Source: DLAJ01 sp964655525
GTDB lineage: Bacteria > Bacillota > Clostridia > Lachnospirales > Lachnospiraceae
Length of the DNA stretch: 64,000 nucleotides
Direction: 5' to 3'
Assembly (NCBI GenBank): GCA_964655525.1
Contig: CAZZNE010000016.1
Span: forward strand, 23,859 to 87,858
Within the stretch, counting starts at the first letter, position 1. The number at the start of each line of letters is the position of its first letter. Both the position numbers and the translations under genes were made by a program. Positions 16,536-26,285 of the stretch are shown here, one piece after another. The notes under the pieces are model-generated. The model ran no database searches. It saw only the letters and a program-made list of their open reading frames with translations, and was not told where the DNA came from.

Positions 16536-17978
16536 TTATATTCTGATGACGGTTCCCTGTATGATGCCTGAAATACTCTTATACTGCATAAAGCAGGTAT
16601 TGGCTGTAATCGCCTGCTGCGCGTTATTCACGCAGATGACGGATCCGGCAAAGAGCTTATCTTCCACGCGGATCGCGGACTGCCGTCCTTCCTCCATCTG
16701 CTTTTGAAGCTTCTGTTTTTCCGCCTGCAGCTGCTTCGCGCGCTCCGTCAGTTTTTCCCGCTCATGAAGCAGCTCGTTGCACTCGCGTATGAGCGTCTGA
16801 TCCTTTGAGCGGATCGAGAGCTGTTTGCGCAACATTTCCGCACGGTCCTCCATCTCTTCCAGCTGCTGCATGATTTCTGCCTCTTCTCTGCGGTTTTCGA
16901 CATTCTGATCGTAAACCTTCTGTTCACAGCCCGCATGGAGAATCGTTTTGATTTCCTTATCACTTCCGACACACATCGCTTTTATGCCCTGAAAACCGTG
17001 GACATAGCCGCCGAGTATCATACCGCGCTTTCCGGTTGCCGTCACTTCACCATCCGCAGCGACCTCGGAATTAAGGATATAATTAGCCATGACATTGCCT
17101 CTGGCCTCCACTGTGCAGTGCTCCAAAAAGTCGGCGTACACATTTCCCCTGGAACGGATGCGCCCCTTTTCATTGCCCTGCACGCCGCGGCGCAGAATAA
17201 TATCGCCGCCCGCATAAATATCCGCAGACTCGACTGTGCCGCTGATCGTCAGACTCTTTCCCGCACGGATGATCGTTCCTGCCGCAACATTACCGTCGAT
17301 CACAACATCACCAAAAAACTCTACTTTACCGATCAAAATATCCACATCGCCCTTGATCTCATGAACATTGCAGATCTCGATCTGGTCGTCACGAAATATC
17401 AGCTTTCCCTCTGTCTGTGCAATGTAGGTCGGCTTCTCGGTATCTTCTTTCAGCGCAATGCCCCTTCCTCTTAACGCAGGAAGTTCCCTGCACAAATCCG
17501 CACGCAGCCGTCTTCCCCGTACATCCTCTCCGTCCGTTCCCTGCACGGCGGCATGATATACGGCAAGCACCTGCCCCTCCTGCACATTCTGCAAGAGATT
17601 CATGCTTTGGTAATCCACCGAACCGTCCTCACGGATACGCGGATGCTTTCTAAAGTCCTCCGTCTCGATCTCATAAGCATAATGACCGGGCGTTCCCTGT
17701 ACGGGCGGCACGCCTTCCGCCACAAGCACTTCCCTGTTGTAAACTTTCTTTTTTGCCATAGCTGCTAAATTGGATTCGTGAAAACCGCTGACGACACCCT
17801 CTGCGCGAAGATGCGCCTTTAGTTCCTCCCGGTCATAACGCTCCCCATTCGGCTTTGGCTGTAAAAAGAGAAATGCCTGCATGGAATCTTCGGAAATTGT
17901 GATATAATTCCCGGCAAGCGCCCAATCGTCCTGTACGGTCTCCTGCACCTCTGATTGTGTTTCATGATCCATTTCCAT
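16536..17978 (-). CDS. FapA/DUF342 family protein
   Basis: 480 aa. The DUF342 core is seen as an N-terminal domain (GTPGHYAYEIETED, then LQNVQEGQVLAVYHAAVQGTDG) followed by a right-handed beta-helix of short hydrophobic and glycine repeats (VEFFGDVVIDGNVAAGTII, then GTVESADIYAGGDIILRRGVQG). A coiled coil at about 370-450 follows, then a small C-terminal strand domain. FapA-type proteins are polymer-like cytoplasmic proteins linked to flagella or membrane assembly in some bacteria, but no flagellar genes are near. GGGGG ribosome binding site upstream; it sits 35 bp after valS in the same direction. Confidence 0.85.
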   Translation of the reverse strand: MEMDHETQSEVQETVQDDWALAGNYITISEDSMQAFLFLQPKPNGERYDREELKAHLRAEGVVSGFHESNLAAMAKKKVYNREVLVAEGVPPVQGTPGHYAYEIETEDFRKHPRIREDGSVDYQSMNLLQNVQEGQVLAVYHAAVQGTDGEDVRGRRLRADLCRELPALRGRGIALKEDTEKPTYIAQTEGKLIFRDDQIEICNVHEIKGDVDILIGKVEFFGDVVIDGNVAAGTIIRAGKSLTISGTVESADIYAGGDIILRRGVQGNEKGRIRSRGNVYADFLEHCTVEARGNVMANYILNSEVAADGEVTATGKRGMILGGYVHGFQGIKAMCVGSDKEIKTILHAGCEQKVYDQNVENRREEAEIMQQLEEMEDRAEMLRKQLSIRSKDQTLIRECNELLHEREKLTERAKQLQAEKQKLQKQMEEGRQSAIRVEDKLFAGSVICVNNAQQAITANTCFMQYKSISGIIQGTVIRI

Positions 17979-18012
17979 ACAGCGTTCCCCCTTTTTCTAC
18001 AAAAAATAATAG

Positions 18013-20676
18013 TTATTTTTCAAGCTGTCCTAAACGTTCTTTTACCTGTGCCATCATCTGCTCGTACTTCTCAAGCTTTGCGCGCTCCTCTGCAATTTTT
18101 GCCGCCGGCGCTTTGCCCATAAAGCGTTCATTGGAGAGCATGCCGTTCACGCGCGCAAGCTCGCCCGCAAGCCGCTCCTCCTCTTTTTTCAGACGCTCGA
18201 TCTCCTTGCCGATATCCACAAGCTCCGCAAACGGGATATACAGCGTCGCATTCGGAATCACCACCGATACGGCATCGTCTGCAATGCCGCTCTTATCCTT
18301 TTGCAGCAATACGTCGGACGCATAGGCAAGCGTAGAGAAGAAAAGCTTTCCTTCTTCAAAAATCTGCAGCAGCTCCTCGCTTTCGGACACCACATATACA
18401 AGCGCCTTCCGGCTCGGCACCACATTCATCTGCGCACGCACATTGCGGATACCGCGCACCGCCTCCTTGATCGTCTCGATCGCCTGCTCCTGCTTTTTGT
18501 ATGCCTTTGCCTCATCATAGAGCGGCCATGCGCTGACCATGATGGATTCCTCCTCAGACTGGAGCGTACAGAATATTTCCTCCGTGATAAACGGCATGTA
18601 AGGATGCAGCAATTTTAACGCGTCGATCAGCACGGTCTTTAAGGTATAAAGCGCCGCATTCTGGCTCTCTGTATCGTCGGAATTATAGAGACGCGGTTTT
18701 ACCATCTCAATATACCAGTCGCAGAATTCGTCCCAAATAAAGTCATAGATCTTCTGCACCGCAATTCCGAGTTCATAATGCTCCATGTTGTCAGTGACTT
18801 CACGCACCACATCATTGAGCTTGGAGATAATCCATTCATCCACCGGCTGCAAGGCTCCGGGTGCGGGCGCGCTGACCTCCTTGCCCTCCATATTCATCAT
18901 AATGAAACGCGATGCGTTCCAGATCTTATTACAGAAATTGCGGTTTGCCTCCACGCGCTCATAGTAAAAACGCATATCATTGCCGGGCGCATTGCCGGTA
19001 ATGAGCGTTAAGCGCAGCGCATCCGCGCCGTACTTGTCGATCACTTCAAGCGGATCTATCCCGTTGCCGAGCGATTTTGACATCTTGCGCCCCTCGGAAT
19101 CCCGCACAAGCCCGTGAAACAGCACGGTATGGAACGGCCGCTCTCCCATCTGCTCATACCCCGAAAAGATCATGCGGATGACCCAGAAAAAGATAATGTC
19201 ATATCCGGTCACGAGCACATCCGTCGGATAAAAATAGGAAAGCTCTTTTGTTTTTTCCGGCCACCCAAGCGTGGAAAACGGCCAGAGTGCCGAGGAAAAC
19301 CATGTATCAAGCGTATCCTCATCCTGCTTCAGATGCGTGCAGCCGCATTTCGGGCATTTCTCCGGCGCCTTTGCAACAACAACCGTCTCGCCGCATTCGT
19401 CGCAGTAATATGCCGGAATCCGGTGTCCCCACCAGAGCTGTCTGGAAATGCACCAGTCACGGATATTATCGGTCCAATTAAAGTAAGTCTTTTTCATGCT
19501 CTCGGGAATGAGCTTCACCTCGCCGTCCTTTACCGCTTTCACGGCAGGCTTAATGAGCTCATCCATCTTCACGAACCACTGCTCTTTTACCATCGGTTCG
19601 ATGGTTGTGCCGCAACGGTCATGCGTCCCGACATTGTGGGAATAATCCTCTATGCGCACTAAGAGACCGAGGGAATCCAGTTCTTTCACGATCCGTTTTC
19701 TTGCCTCATAGCGGTCCATTCCCTGATAATGCCCGCCGTTCTCATTAATGGTCGCATCATCATTTAAGATATTCACGATAGCAAGTCCGTGCCTCTTTCC
19801 AACCTCAAAGTCGTTCGGATCATGTGCCGGTGTAATCTTGACAACACCGGTTCCGAACTCCATATCTACATAGTCATCCTCCACAACAGGGATTGCCTTA
19901 TTCACGATCGGCAGCCATACAAAGCGCCCATGCAGATACGTATAGCGCTCGTCCTGCGGATTCACGGCAACCGCCGTATCGCCGAGCATCGTTTCTGGAC
20001 GTGTTGTCGCAAATTCCAAAAACTCCGTCTTGCTCGGCTGTCCGTTCTCATCTACAAGCGGATATTTGATATGCCAGAAGCATCCCTTCTGCTCCTCATA
20101 TTCCACCTCCGCATCAGAAATGGACGTATTGCAGACCGGACACCAGTTGATCATGCGTGCGCCCTTATAGATCCAGCCTTTTTCGTGCATCTTGACAAAG
20201 ACTTCGGTCACTGCCTTATTACAGCCCTCGTCCATCGTAAAGCGCTCTCTGTCCCAGTCGCAGGAGGAACCAAGCTTTTTCAGCTGGTTGATAATGCGCC
20301 CGCCGTATTCTTTTTTCCACTCCCACGCACGCTCTAAAAATTTCTCCCTGCCGAGATCGTTCTTGTCAATCCCCTGTTCTCTTAAGGTCTCAATAATCTT
20401 GACTTCTGTTGCGATGCTCGCGTGATCCGTTCCGGGCTGCCAAAGGGTGTTATAACCCTGCATCCGCTTAAAACGAACCAGGATATCCTGCATCGTTTCG
20501 TCCAGCGCATGCCCCATATGGAGCTGTCCGGTGATATTGGGAGGCGGTATCACAATGGTAAAGGGCTTTTTGGTCTCATCCACCTCCGCATGAAAATACT
20601 TGTTGTCCATCCATTTTTGATAGATTCGCTCCTCCAAGCCGTGAGGCTCATAGGTCTTTGCCAGTTCCTTACTCAT
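18013..20676 (-). CDS. valS: Valyl-tRNA synthetase
   Basis: 887 aa from ATG 20676 (AAGGAG upstream; the frame extends 13 codons further without support). Class I synthetase that charges tRNA-Val. The HIGH motif appears in PPPNITGQLHMGHAL, the KMSKS loop in EGRKMSKSLGNGIDP, the editing domain between them has ATTRPETMLGDTAVAVNP, and there is a C-terminal coiled-coil arm from about residue 815 (EIERLKKEEERLAGELARV). It is controlled by the T-box leader directly upstream and followed by fapA. Confidence 0.97.
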   Translation of the reverse strand: MSKELAKTYEPHGLEERIYQKWMDNKYFHAEVDETKKPFTIVIPPPNITGQLHMGHALDETMQDILVRFKRMQGYNTLWQPGTDHASIATEVKIIETLREQGIDKNDLGREKFLERAWEWKKEYGGRIINQLKKLGSSCDWDRERFTMDEGCNKAVTEVFVKMHEKGWIYKGARMINWCPVCNTSISDAEVEYEEQKGCFWHIKYPLVDENGQPSKTEFLEFATTRPETMLGDTAVAVNPQDERYTYLHGRFVWLPIVNKAIPVVEDDYVDMEFGTGVVKITPAHDPNDFEVGKRHGLAIVNILNDDATINENGGHYQGMDRYEARKRIVKELDSLGLLVRIEDYSHNVGTHDRCGTTIEPMVKEQWFVKMDELIKPAVKAVKDGEVKLIPESMKKTYFNWTDNIRDWCISRQLWWGHRIPAYYCDECGETVVVAKAPEKCPKCGCTHLKQDEDTLDTWFSSALWPFSTLGWPEKTKELSYFYPTDVLVTGYDIIFFWVIRMIFSGYEQMGERPFHTVLFHGLVRDSEGRKMSKSLGNGIDPLEVIDKYGADALRLTLITGNAPGNDMRFYYERVEANRNFCNKIWNASRFIMMNMEGKEVSAPAPGALQPVDEWIISKLNDVVREVTDNMEHYELGIAVQKIYDFIWDEFCDWYIEMVKPRLYNSDDTESQNAALYTLKTVLIDALKLLHPYMPFITEEIFCTLQSEEESIMVSAWPLYDEAKAYKKQEQAIETIKEAVRGIRNVRAQMNVVPSRKALVYVVSESEELLQIFEEGKLFFSTLAYASDVLLQKDKSGIADDAVSVVIPNATLYIPFAELVDIGKEIERLKKEEERLAGELARVNGMLSNERFMGKAPAAKIAEERAKLEKYEQMMAQVKERLGQLEK

Positions 20677-20706
20677 TGTAAAACGCTCCTTCTTCTGATT
20701 TATAGC

Positions 20707-20865
20707 AAAAAACACCCTTCGCAGATTGCCTGCAAAGGGCGTGATTACGCGGTACCACCTTTGATTGTACTCTTGACCTTAACGCGGTGACACAGGGGAA
20801 ACTACGCAACCCAAACGGCATGCCGCCCTTTCCCGCACTGCAGGAATCATACCGCTGTTCTTGTC
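20707..20865 (-). promoter_or_regulatory. T-box leader of valS (short form)
   Basis: On the minus strand the T-box core AGGTGGTACCGCG lies at 20748-20760. It is followed by a terminator with a GC-rich stem (20712-20743) and six T. This is the known tRNA-sensing attenuator: uncharged tRNA pairs through its 3' end with the T-box bulge and prevents termination. Only about 160 nt separate the previous stop codon from the terminator, shorter than the usual leader of 200 nt or more. I could not identify a specifier codon with confidence. Confidence 0.85.
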
Positions 20866-21372
20866 TTATGCGACCATTCCCATTGCCATGGAATACGCAT
20901 CCAACGCATGACGCATTTTATATGACATCGCGTTATCCTGCGTTTCGTTCATGGGAGAACCTGTCGCGCCGCTCTCCTCGTCTCCGATTGTAAGCGCCTG
21001 ATCTTTGGCCTTTTTCTGTGCATCCTGACCGATCACGATGTCAGACATTGTCTGCGATGCATCCTTACCGGTCGTCTCGTCCTTCTGCACTGCGCTTGCC
21101 ACGGTATCCTCTTCATTAGAAGCCGCAGGCTTTAACAGCATTGCCTTCTTCGTCTGGCTCATCGCCATCTGCGAGGACAAAATATCCATAAAATTCGCGC
21201 TCTGCCCCCTGCCAAGTGGATTGACGTTTTCCTGCTCCTTCGTCAGTCCCTCAAAATCGGTGCGCCCCGCTGTCGCGTCATTGGGAATCGCGCCGATCCG
21301 GTTCAGGCTTGCCGCACTGACCGTATTCGTATTATACACATACGGCTGATATGCAATTGCTCCGATCCGCAT
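20866..21372 (-). CDS. Hypothetical protein upstream of the valS T-box
   Basis: 168 aa from ATG 21372, chosen for AAGGAG 7 nt upstream; an earlier in-frame ATG lacks one. The N-terminus MRIGAIAYQPYVYNTN is followed by a polar, low-complexity sequence rich in Ala, Thr, Asp and Gln, with a probable helical end (SYKMRHALDAYSMAMG). No signal peptide, membrane segment or known domain is visible. It ends where the valS T-box leader begins, so it may be a separate transcription unit. Function unknown. Confidence 0.65.
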   Translation of the reverse strand: MRIGAIAYQPYVYNTNTVSAASLNRIGAIPNDATAGRTDFEGLTKEQENVNPLGRGQSANFMDILSSQMAMSQTKKAMLLKPAASNEEDTVASAVQKDETTGKDASQTMSDIVIGQDAQKKAKDQALTIGDEESGATGSPMNETQDNAMSYKMRHALDAYSMAMGMVA

Positions 21373-21515
21373 ACCGTATCTCCTTTCGGGCTTTTGAACC
21401 GAACTGCCATTTCGGTACTTTTGATACATATTGCAGTTCTTATCTGTATTCTAACACGGTTCCCGGAATTTGTGTAGCCTCATTTTTCATTTTTTACAAA
21501 TAAATGCTTCCTACT

Positions 21516-23489
21516 CTATTGCCGGCAGACTGCTTTGACATAAGAGAAGATCATATCCGCCGTCTGCTCCACGCCGATTGAGCTGTCGAGGCAGAGTTCA
21601 TAACTGTGAGCATCCCCCCATCTCTTACCGGTGATGCTTTCATAATACGCCTTCCTTGCTGCATCGGAGCGCTCAATGCTTTTTTTCGCCTGCTCCCTGC
21701 TGTCTCCGTACATCTCCATGACCTTTTCAGTGCGATATTCCTTGGGCGCAGTAATAAAGATCCTCACGATATTGTTGTAATTTCTAAGCACATGATCCGC
21801 CGACCGTCCTACGATCACACAGGAGCCTGCGTCGGCAATGCTGCGGATGGCTTTGTCCTGCGCCGTAATGGCATCCTGTACCGCGTTCGTGCTCAAATAC
21901 AGCTCACGCATGACCGCATTCTCGTCGGAATTGAGGTTGGAAATAAATTGTTCCGTCAATCCGCTCTCACGGGCGGCAATTGCGATCATTTCCTTATAAT
22001 AACAGGGAACCCCCAGTTTTTCCGCTACCAGCTGACCAATCCGCTTTCCTGTGGATCCATGCTCACGCGATATGGTAAGAACAACCCCCTTCTTCGTTGG
22101 AAACTCCGGCAGAACCGTTTCGGCTGCCCCTTCCGCATCCCCCTCATGCAACTGCTTCCAGAGCTTTACCATGACAACCGCCGTGATCGCGATCGCAAGA
22201 ATATCCGCTGCCGGAGCCGCCCAGAAAATACCGGTGACGCCAAGGAACATCGGTACGATCAGGGAAAGCACGATCAGAAACACATCGCGCAGCACCGAAA
22301 GAGGCGCAGCGGCCTTCGCGTGACCGATGGACTGCAAAAAGATGGCACACACCTTCTGTACACAGGTGAATACGATTAGAGAAAGGTAAATCCGCAGACA
22401 GCCAACCGCAAACTGCGTATACAGCTCTCCATCCGCGCCAAACATTAAAATGAATACCTTTGGGATCGCCTCAAAAAGCACCGTGCAGACCAGACAGACT
22501 GCAGTCGTCCAGCCGATGATCAGTTTTAACAATTCCCTCACGCGTCCGTATTTTCCCGCGCCGTAATTGTATCCCACGATGGGCTGCGCGCCGACTGCAA
22601 TGCCGATCGCAATGTTCAATACGATCTGAAACAGCTTCATGATCACGACAAACGCGGCAAGCGGAATATCAGCCCCATAGACAGACTCTGCTCCGTAGCG
22701 CACCAGCAAGATATTATTAATGACCGTGATGACAACGATGGATAACTGGGTCAAGAGGCTGGAGGTCCCCAGCGCCATGATCCGCTTTAACAGCCCAAGA
22801 TCCAAATGAAAACTGCCGGCACAGATGCGGAAGGTCTTGCTTTTTCTCAGATACGCCGCACAGATCAAAAAGCTCACAAACTGCCCCAAGATCGTTGCAT
22901 AGGCAGCGCCCTCGATCCCCAGATCCAGAACGAAAATCGCAACCGGATCGCCGATGATATTGATCACGGCGCCCACCAGCATCGCCCCCATCGCATAGCG
23001 TGGGCTTCCGTCCGCACGGATGATGGATGCCAGCGTATTCTGCACCAAAGCAAGCGGCATCATCGCATAGATGATGTATCCATAGTCATGCGCCATGGAC
23101 AGATTCGCGTCCGTTGCACCGATCATGCGCAATAAGCCGTCGCCGCAAAGATAGCTGATGACAATGATCACTACCCCCGAGAGGAAAGAACACAAGATAG
23201 CGTTCCCCACGCCCTTGTGAATCGATTCCGTCTCGCTGCGTCCTAACGCCACACTTAAATGCGCCGCCGCCCCGTCACCAAAAAAGAGCGACATGCCCCA
23301 TCCCACAACCGTGATTGGGAAAATCACGCCCGTGGCCGCATTGCCGAGATAGCCGATGCCGTTACCGACAAAGATTTGATCGACAATGTTGTAAAGACAT
23401 GAAATGATGAGGGAAAAGATACAGGGAATCGCAAACTTTCCAAGCAGCTTACTGACCTTTTCCGTACCAAGATACTGATTATTTTCCAT
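21516..23489 (-). CDS. MATE transporter fused to a cytidylate-kinase-like domain
   Basis: 657 aa from ATG 23489 (GGAGG upstream; an earlier in-frame ATG at 23501 is weaker). Residues 1-440 are a complete 12-segment MATE exporter (KFAIPCIFSLIISCLYNIVDQIFVG, then RADGSPRYAMGAML). After a short linker, residues about 465-657 are a cytidylate-kinase-like domain (VVLTISREHGSTGKRIGQLV with a P-loop-like GSTGKR, then AGSCVIVGRSADHVLR and the lid-like TEKVMEMYGDSREQAKKSIERSD). The kinase-like domain would be cytoplasmic. Its substrate and its link to transport are unknown. A dispersed hairpin repeat and a terminator-like hairpin lie in the leader. Confidence 0.9.
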   Translation of the reverse strand: MENNQYLGTEKVSKLLGKFAIPCIFSLIISCLYNIVDQIFVGNGIGYLGNAATGVIFPITVVGWGMSLFFGDGAAAHLSVALGRSETESIHKGVGNAILCSFLSGVVIIVISYLCGDGLLRMIGATDANLSMAHDYGYIIYAMMPLALVQNTLASIIRADGSPRYAMGAMLVGAVINIIGDPVAIFVLDLGIEGAAYATILGQFVSFLICAAYLRKSKTFRICAGSFHLDLGLLKRIMALGTSSLLTQLSIVVITVINNILLVRYGAESVYGADIPLAAFVVIMKLFQIVLNIAIGIAVGAQPIVGYNYGAGKYGRVRELLKLIIGWTTAVCLVCTVLFEAIPKVFILMFGADGELYTQFAVGCLRIYLSLIVFTCVQKVCAIFLQSIGHAKAAAPLSVLRDVFLIVLSLIVPMFLGVTGIFWAAPAADILAIAITAVVMVKLWKQLHEGDAEGAAETVLPEFPTKKGVVLTISREHGSTGKRIGQLVAEKLGVPCYYKEMIAIAARESGLTEQFISNLNSDENAVMRELYLSTNAVQDAITAQDKAIRSIADAGSCVIVGRSADHVLRNYNNIVRIFITAPKEYRTEKVMEMYGDSREQAKKSIERSDAARKAYYESITGKRWGDAHSYELCLDSSIGVEQTADMIFSYVKAVCRQ

Positions 23490-23511
23490 AATTACCTCCA
23501 TACTGCCAACA

Positions 23512-23587
23512 ACCCGCGAATTTGGGCGTCAGCACAAATTTGCAAAGCGAACTTGTTCGCTTTTGAAAAATCTTTGATTTTTCAATC
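23512..23587 (-). repeat. Dispersed leader repeat, copy 2 (single core unit)
   Basis: Starts with CCCGCGAATTTG, then CACAAATTTGC, then one GCGAAC-TT-GTTCGC hairpin and an AAAAATC/GATTTTT hairpin. It ends 23 bp before the MATE-kinase ATG. It aligns with 45402 onward, with a compensatory G-C to C-G swap at the base of the GAAC/GTTC stem. Confidence 0.7.
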
Positions 23588-23603
23588 TTCCTCCTTTTTT
23601 CCG

Positions 23604-23664
23604 CAAAAAAAGACACGTGCAGCACTACCGTAATCAGATTTACGCGCGGTGCGCCACATGTGTC
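23604..23664 (-). terminator. Terminator-like hairpin in the leader of the MATE-kinase gene
   Basis: On the minus strand an imperfect stem (23649-23664 with 23612-23625) is followed by seven T. No unterminated gene lies upstream, because the neighbouring GH53 gene has its own terminator, so this may be a leader attenuator. Confidence 0.45.
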
Positions 23665-23810
23665 GATCATTGCCCTACTTCAATTGTCAGGTATTATTAT
23701 ATTTTTTTATTTTGATAAAATCAAAGGTCAATTTCCACAATTTTTCCGGCGGCGGGCATTGTAAAAAATTGCCACATCCATTCTTCTTATTTCCCTCAAT
23801 ATAGAAAGAA

Positions 23811-23839
23811 CGTGTGGCAGATTGCGGTTCTGCCACACG
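23811..23839 (-). terminator. Terminator at the end of the galactan operon
   Basis: Perfect 10-bp stem (CGTGTGGCAG and complement) followed on the minus strand by a T-rich stretch, 18 bp after the stop of the last GH53 gene. Confidence 0.75.
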
Positions 23840-23857
23840 CTCGCAAAAACGATCTGA

Positions 23858-26269
23858 TTACTGACGAACAAGAGAAATATCGTCAAGATAGCCCCAAGAG
23901 CCCGCAACACCGTCAATATCGATCCAGATCAAAACCTGACCGGTGCTGACCGGGATATTTTCTAACGAAGTCATGACCCACTCCGGGCGATTTTCCGATG
24001 CAGACCAGCGATCCGTATCATGCACTGTCACGGAATAAACCGCACTGCCGCTGGTGACATATACTACCACGCTCTTTGCATCATTGCTTCCATAAGAATA
24101 CAATTGCAGCGTATAGTAACCGTTCGGCAGTCCGGTGACAGTCTGGGAAAGTCCCAGATCGCACCCGTCAGGATCATAATAATTGAACGCATAGCTTCCG
24201 TTCGCCGTATGATTCTGCTCTCCGTTTGCCCATGCCCGATCCGGCCAGTCTCCGTTTACCTCGATGTCCCATGATGCCATGGACGGATAGGTGTCCGAGC
24301 CGGAGGTTGCTTCCCATTCAAAACCGCTGTTATTCACATAATTGCGTTCTGATACCACTGCCGTTTTGTTTGTATCCACAAACCGGAAATCATCCCAGGT
24401 TCCGTAGCCGTTTGCTCTGCCCGTTACCCGTCCGCCAACCGTCACCTGATCGACGCCCTGCGGAATCTGTATCCCTTTGATCTCAAACTGATTCCACCAG
24501 CTATAGTTTGCATTTAGCAGCTCCACGGTACCGAGTGTCACCTCCGTTCCGTCCGCTTTCTTGTAGCGCACAAAGAAATAGCTTTGGTTGTAATCAATAT
24601 AATCCCATGTTCCCTGTGCCCATACGCTGAAATCATAACTGTGCCCTGGGATCACGTCTACTGTCTGTGACAGCTCGACGCAAAAATCATTGTCATCCCA
24701 ATATTGGAAGCTTCCTGCCCCCGAATAAGCATAACTGTCAACACCGTTTGTAATGATTCCCGCATCTCCTTTTATTACATTGATCTTCCAGTCAAGCGTG
24801 TTACTGCAGTCCTCAAAGCTTGGATTTCTGATCAGATTGCGCTGCACCGAAACCTTGAGCGTCGGCAATGCCAGCGTAACGCCGCTTAACGGGTTTGTGC
24901 CGTAAACGGTTCCCGTAAATGTGTAATCTCCCACTACCGACATATCCACCGAGCTCGCTCCGTTCCACGTCACCGGCAGCTTTTCAATAGTTCCGTTATA
25001 CCGCAGCACATCCACCGTTGTGGGCAATGCCTCCGTCAGATTACCACAGGAGTCAACCTGCACGATCATGTCATCAGGAGAGTAAACGATCACGTGCTTA
25101 TTGTTGTTGACGCTTGCTGTTGCCGCATTAAATAAAAACGCATTGATGGAATCCAGCGCACGGTGGTTGGCATCAAACAGAATCTGATTATCCCACTCGT
25201 TCCCCTCTCCCTTCGTCACGCCGACGCCGTCCACGGCAATCCATAGCGGCTCCCAATAAAACACACCTAACCCCTTCCCGTTATTAACGGTCGCAACCGT
25301 GTTGAAGGTCATTTCCGTCATCAGCCGCTGATTTGCAACGGTCGCCGGAAGTCCCGCAAGATCCGTATCGCTTTTTCCGATCTGATTTTCGGTGGAATCC
25401 GCATCATAATAGGTAAACGGATAGGACGTCTCCGCCACTACGACTTCTTTTCCGTAACGGGAAACGATATTGTTCATGTTGTTCTTTAACTGCTGCAGCG
25501 AACCGTGCCAATAAGCGTAATAGGACATGCCGATCACATCGAAATCCGTGACGCCGTTTGCGATGATGCTGTCAAAAAAGTACTCGAACCGATCCTGATC
25601 GCCGCCCTCCGCAAGATGGATCATGATCTTTGTGTACTGACCTACCGGAGTCGTTTCACGGACCGCACGAATACCGCTGTTGAGCAACTCAGCAAGCTGC
25701 CCCGCATTGTCAATATACCCGTCCGGCCAAAGCATTCCGCCGCTGATCTCGTTTCCGATCTGAACCATATCCGGATAGGCTCCGGCAGCTTTTAAGTCGT
25801 TTAAGACGTCGGCGGTAAAATTATATACCGCATTCACCAGCGCGGAATAGCTCAAATTCTGCCATGCCGCCGGCTTCGTCTGGCTGGCGGGATCTGCCCA
25901 TGAATCGGAATAATGGAAGTCTATTAGTAGTTTCATTCCAGCTGCTTTAATCAGCTTCGCCATCTCAACCGTATGCTCCGGGCTGCAATAATCGCCTGCG
26001 TCAAAGGACGTGGTGGGATTGTTCCACACGCGAAGACGAACATAGTTTACTTGCTTCTGCTCCGCCAGATAGCGCAAAACATCTTGAATGACATTCCCGT
26101 TTTCATCGTAAAACACCGCTCCGGAATCCAATACCGCCTCAAGGGACGACAGATCCATCCCCTTAATAAATTCGTTCTGAGCGGCTTGTACTTTGCTTGG
26201 ATACGTCATGAACAGAACTACCAGCATGAGGAGTAATCCTCCTAATTCTTTCCAAAAACGTTTCTTCAT
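23858..26269 (-). CDS. Secreted arabinogalactan endo-beta-1,4-galactanase (GH53), multimodular
   Basis: 803 aa. A signal peptide (LLLMLVVLFMTYPSKVQA, no lipobox Cys) is followed by a GH53 catalytic barrel at about 35-385. The acid/base Glu is in DMVQIGNEISGGMLW and the nucleophile Glu in VVVAETSYPF. An Ig-like linker domain (about 390-465) and two C-terminal jelly-roll carbohydrate-binding modules (from about 470 and 630), each beginning like NPSFE or NSGFE, complete it. GH53 enzymes cut beta-1,4-galactan side chains of pectin. It is the last gene of the operon, with GGAGAG before the ATG. Its final module (WGYLDDISL) resembles those of the neighbouring galactanase and binding protein, probably CBM61-like. 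Confidence 0.93.
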   Translation of the reverse strand: MKKRFWKELGGLLLMLVVLFMTYPSKVQAAQNEFIKGMDLSSLEAVLDSGAVFYDENGNVIQDVLRYLAEQKQVNYVRLRVWNNPTTSFDAGDYCSPEHTVEMAKLIKAAGMKLLIDFHYSDSWADPASQTKPAAWQNLSYSALVNAVYNFTADVLNDLKAAGAYPDMVQIGNEISGGMLWPDGYIDNAGQLAELLNSGIRAVRETTPVGQYTKIMIHLAEGGDQDRFEYFFDSIIANGVTDFDVIGMSYYAYWHGSLQQLKNNMNNIVSRYGKEVVVAETSYPFTYYDADSTENQIGKSDTDLAGLPATVANQRLMTEMTFNTVATVNNGKGLGVFYWEPLWIAVDGVGVTKGEGNEWDNQILFDANHRALDSINAFLFNAATASVNNNKHVIVYSPDDMIVQVDSCGNLTEALPTTVDVLRYNGTIEKLPVTWNGASSVDMSVVGDYTFTGTVYGTNPLSGVTLALPTLKVSVQRNLIRNPSFEDCSNTLDWKINVIKGDAGIITNGVDSYAYSGAGSFQYWDDNDFCVELSQTVDVIPGHSYDFSVWAQGTWDYIDYNQSYFFVRYKKADGTEVTLGTVELLNANYSWWNQFEIKGIQIPQGVDQVTVGGRVTGRANGYGTWDDFRFVDTNKTAVVSERNYVNNSGFEWEATSGSDTYPSMASWDIEVNGDWPDRAWANGEQNHTANGSYAFNYYDPDGCDLGLSQTVTGLPNGYYTLQLYSYGSNDAKSVVVYVTSGSAVYSVTVHDTDRWSASENRPEWVMTSLENIPVSTGQVLIWIDIDGVAGSWGYLDDISLVRQ

Positions 26270-26285
26270 AAGCGCTCTCCTTCCT

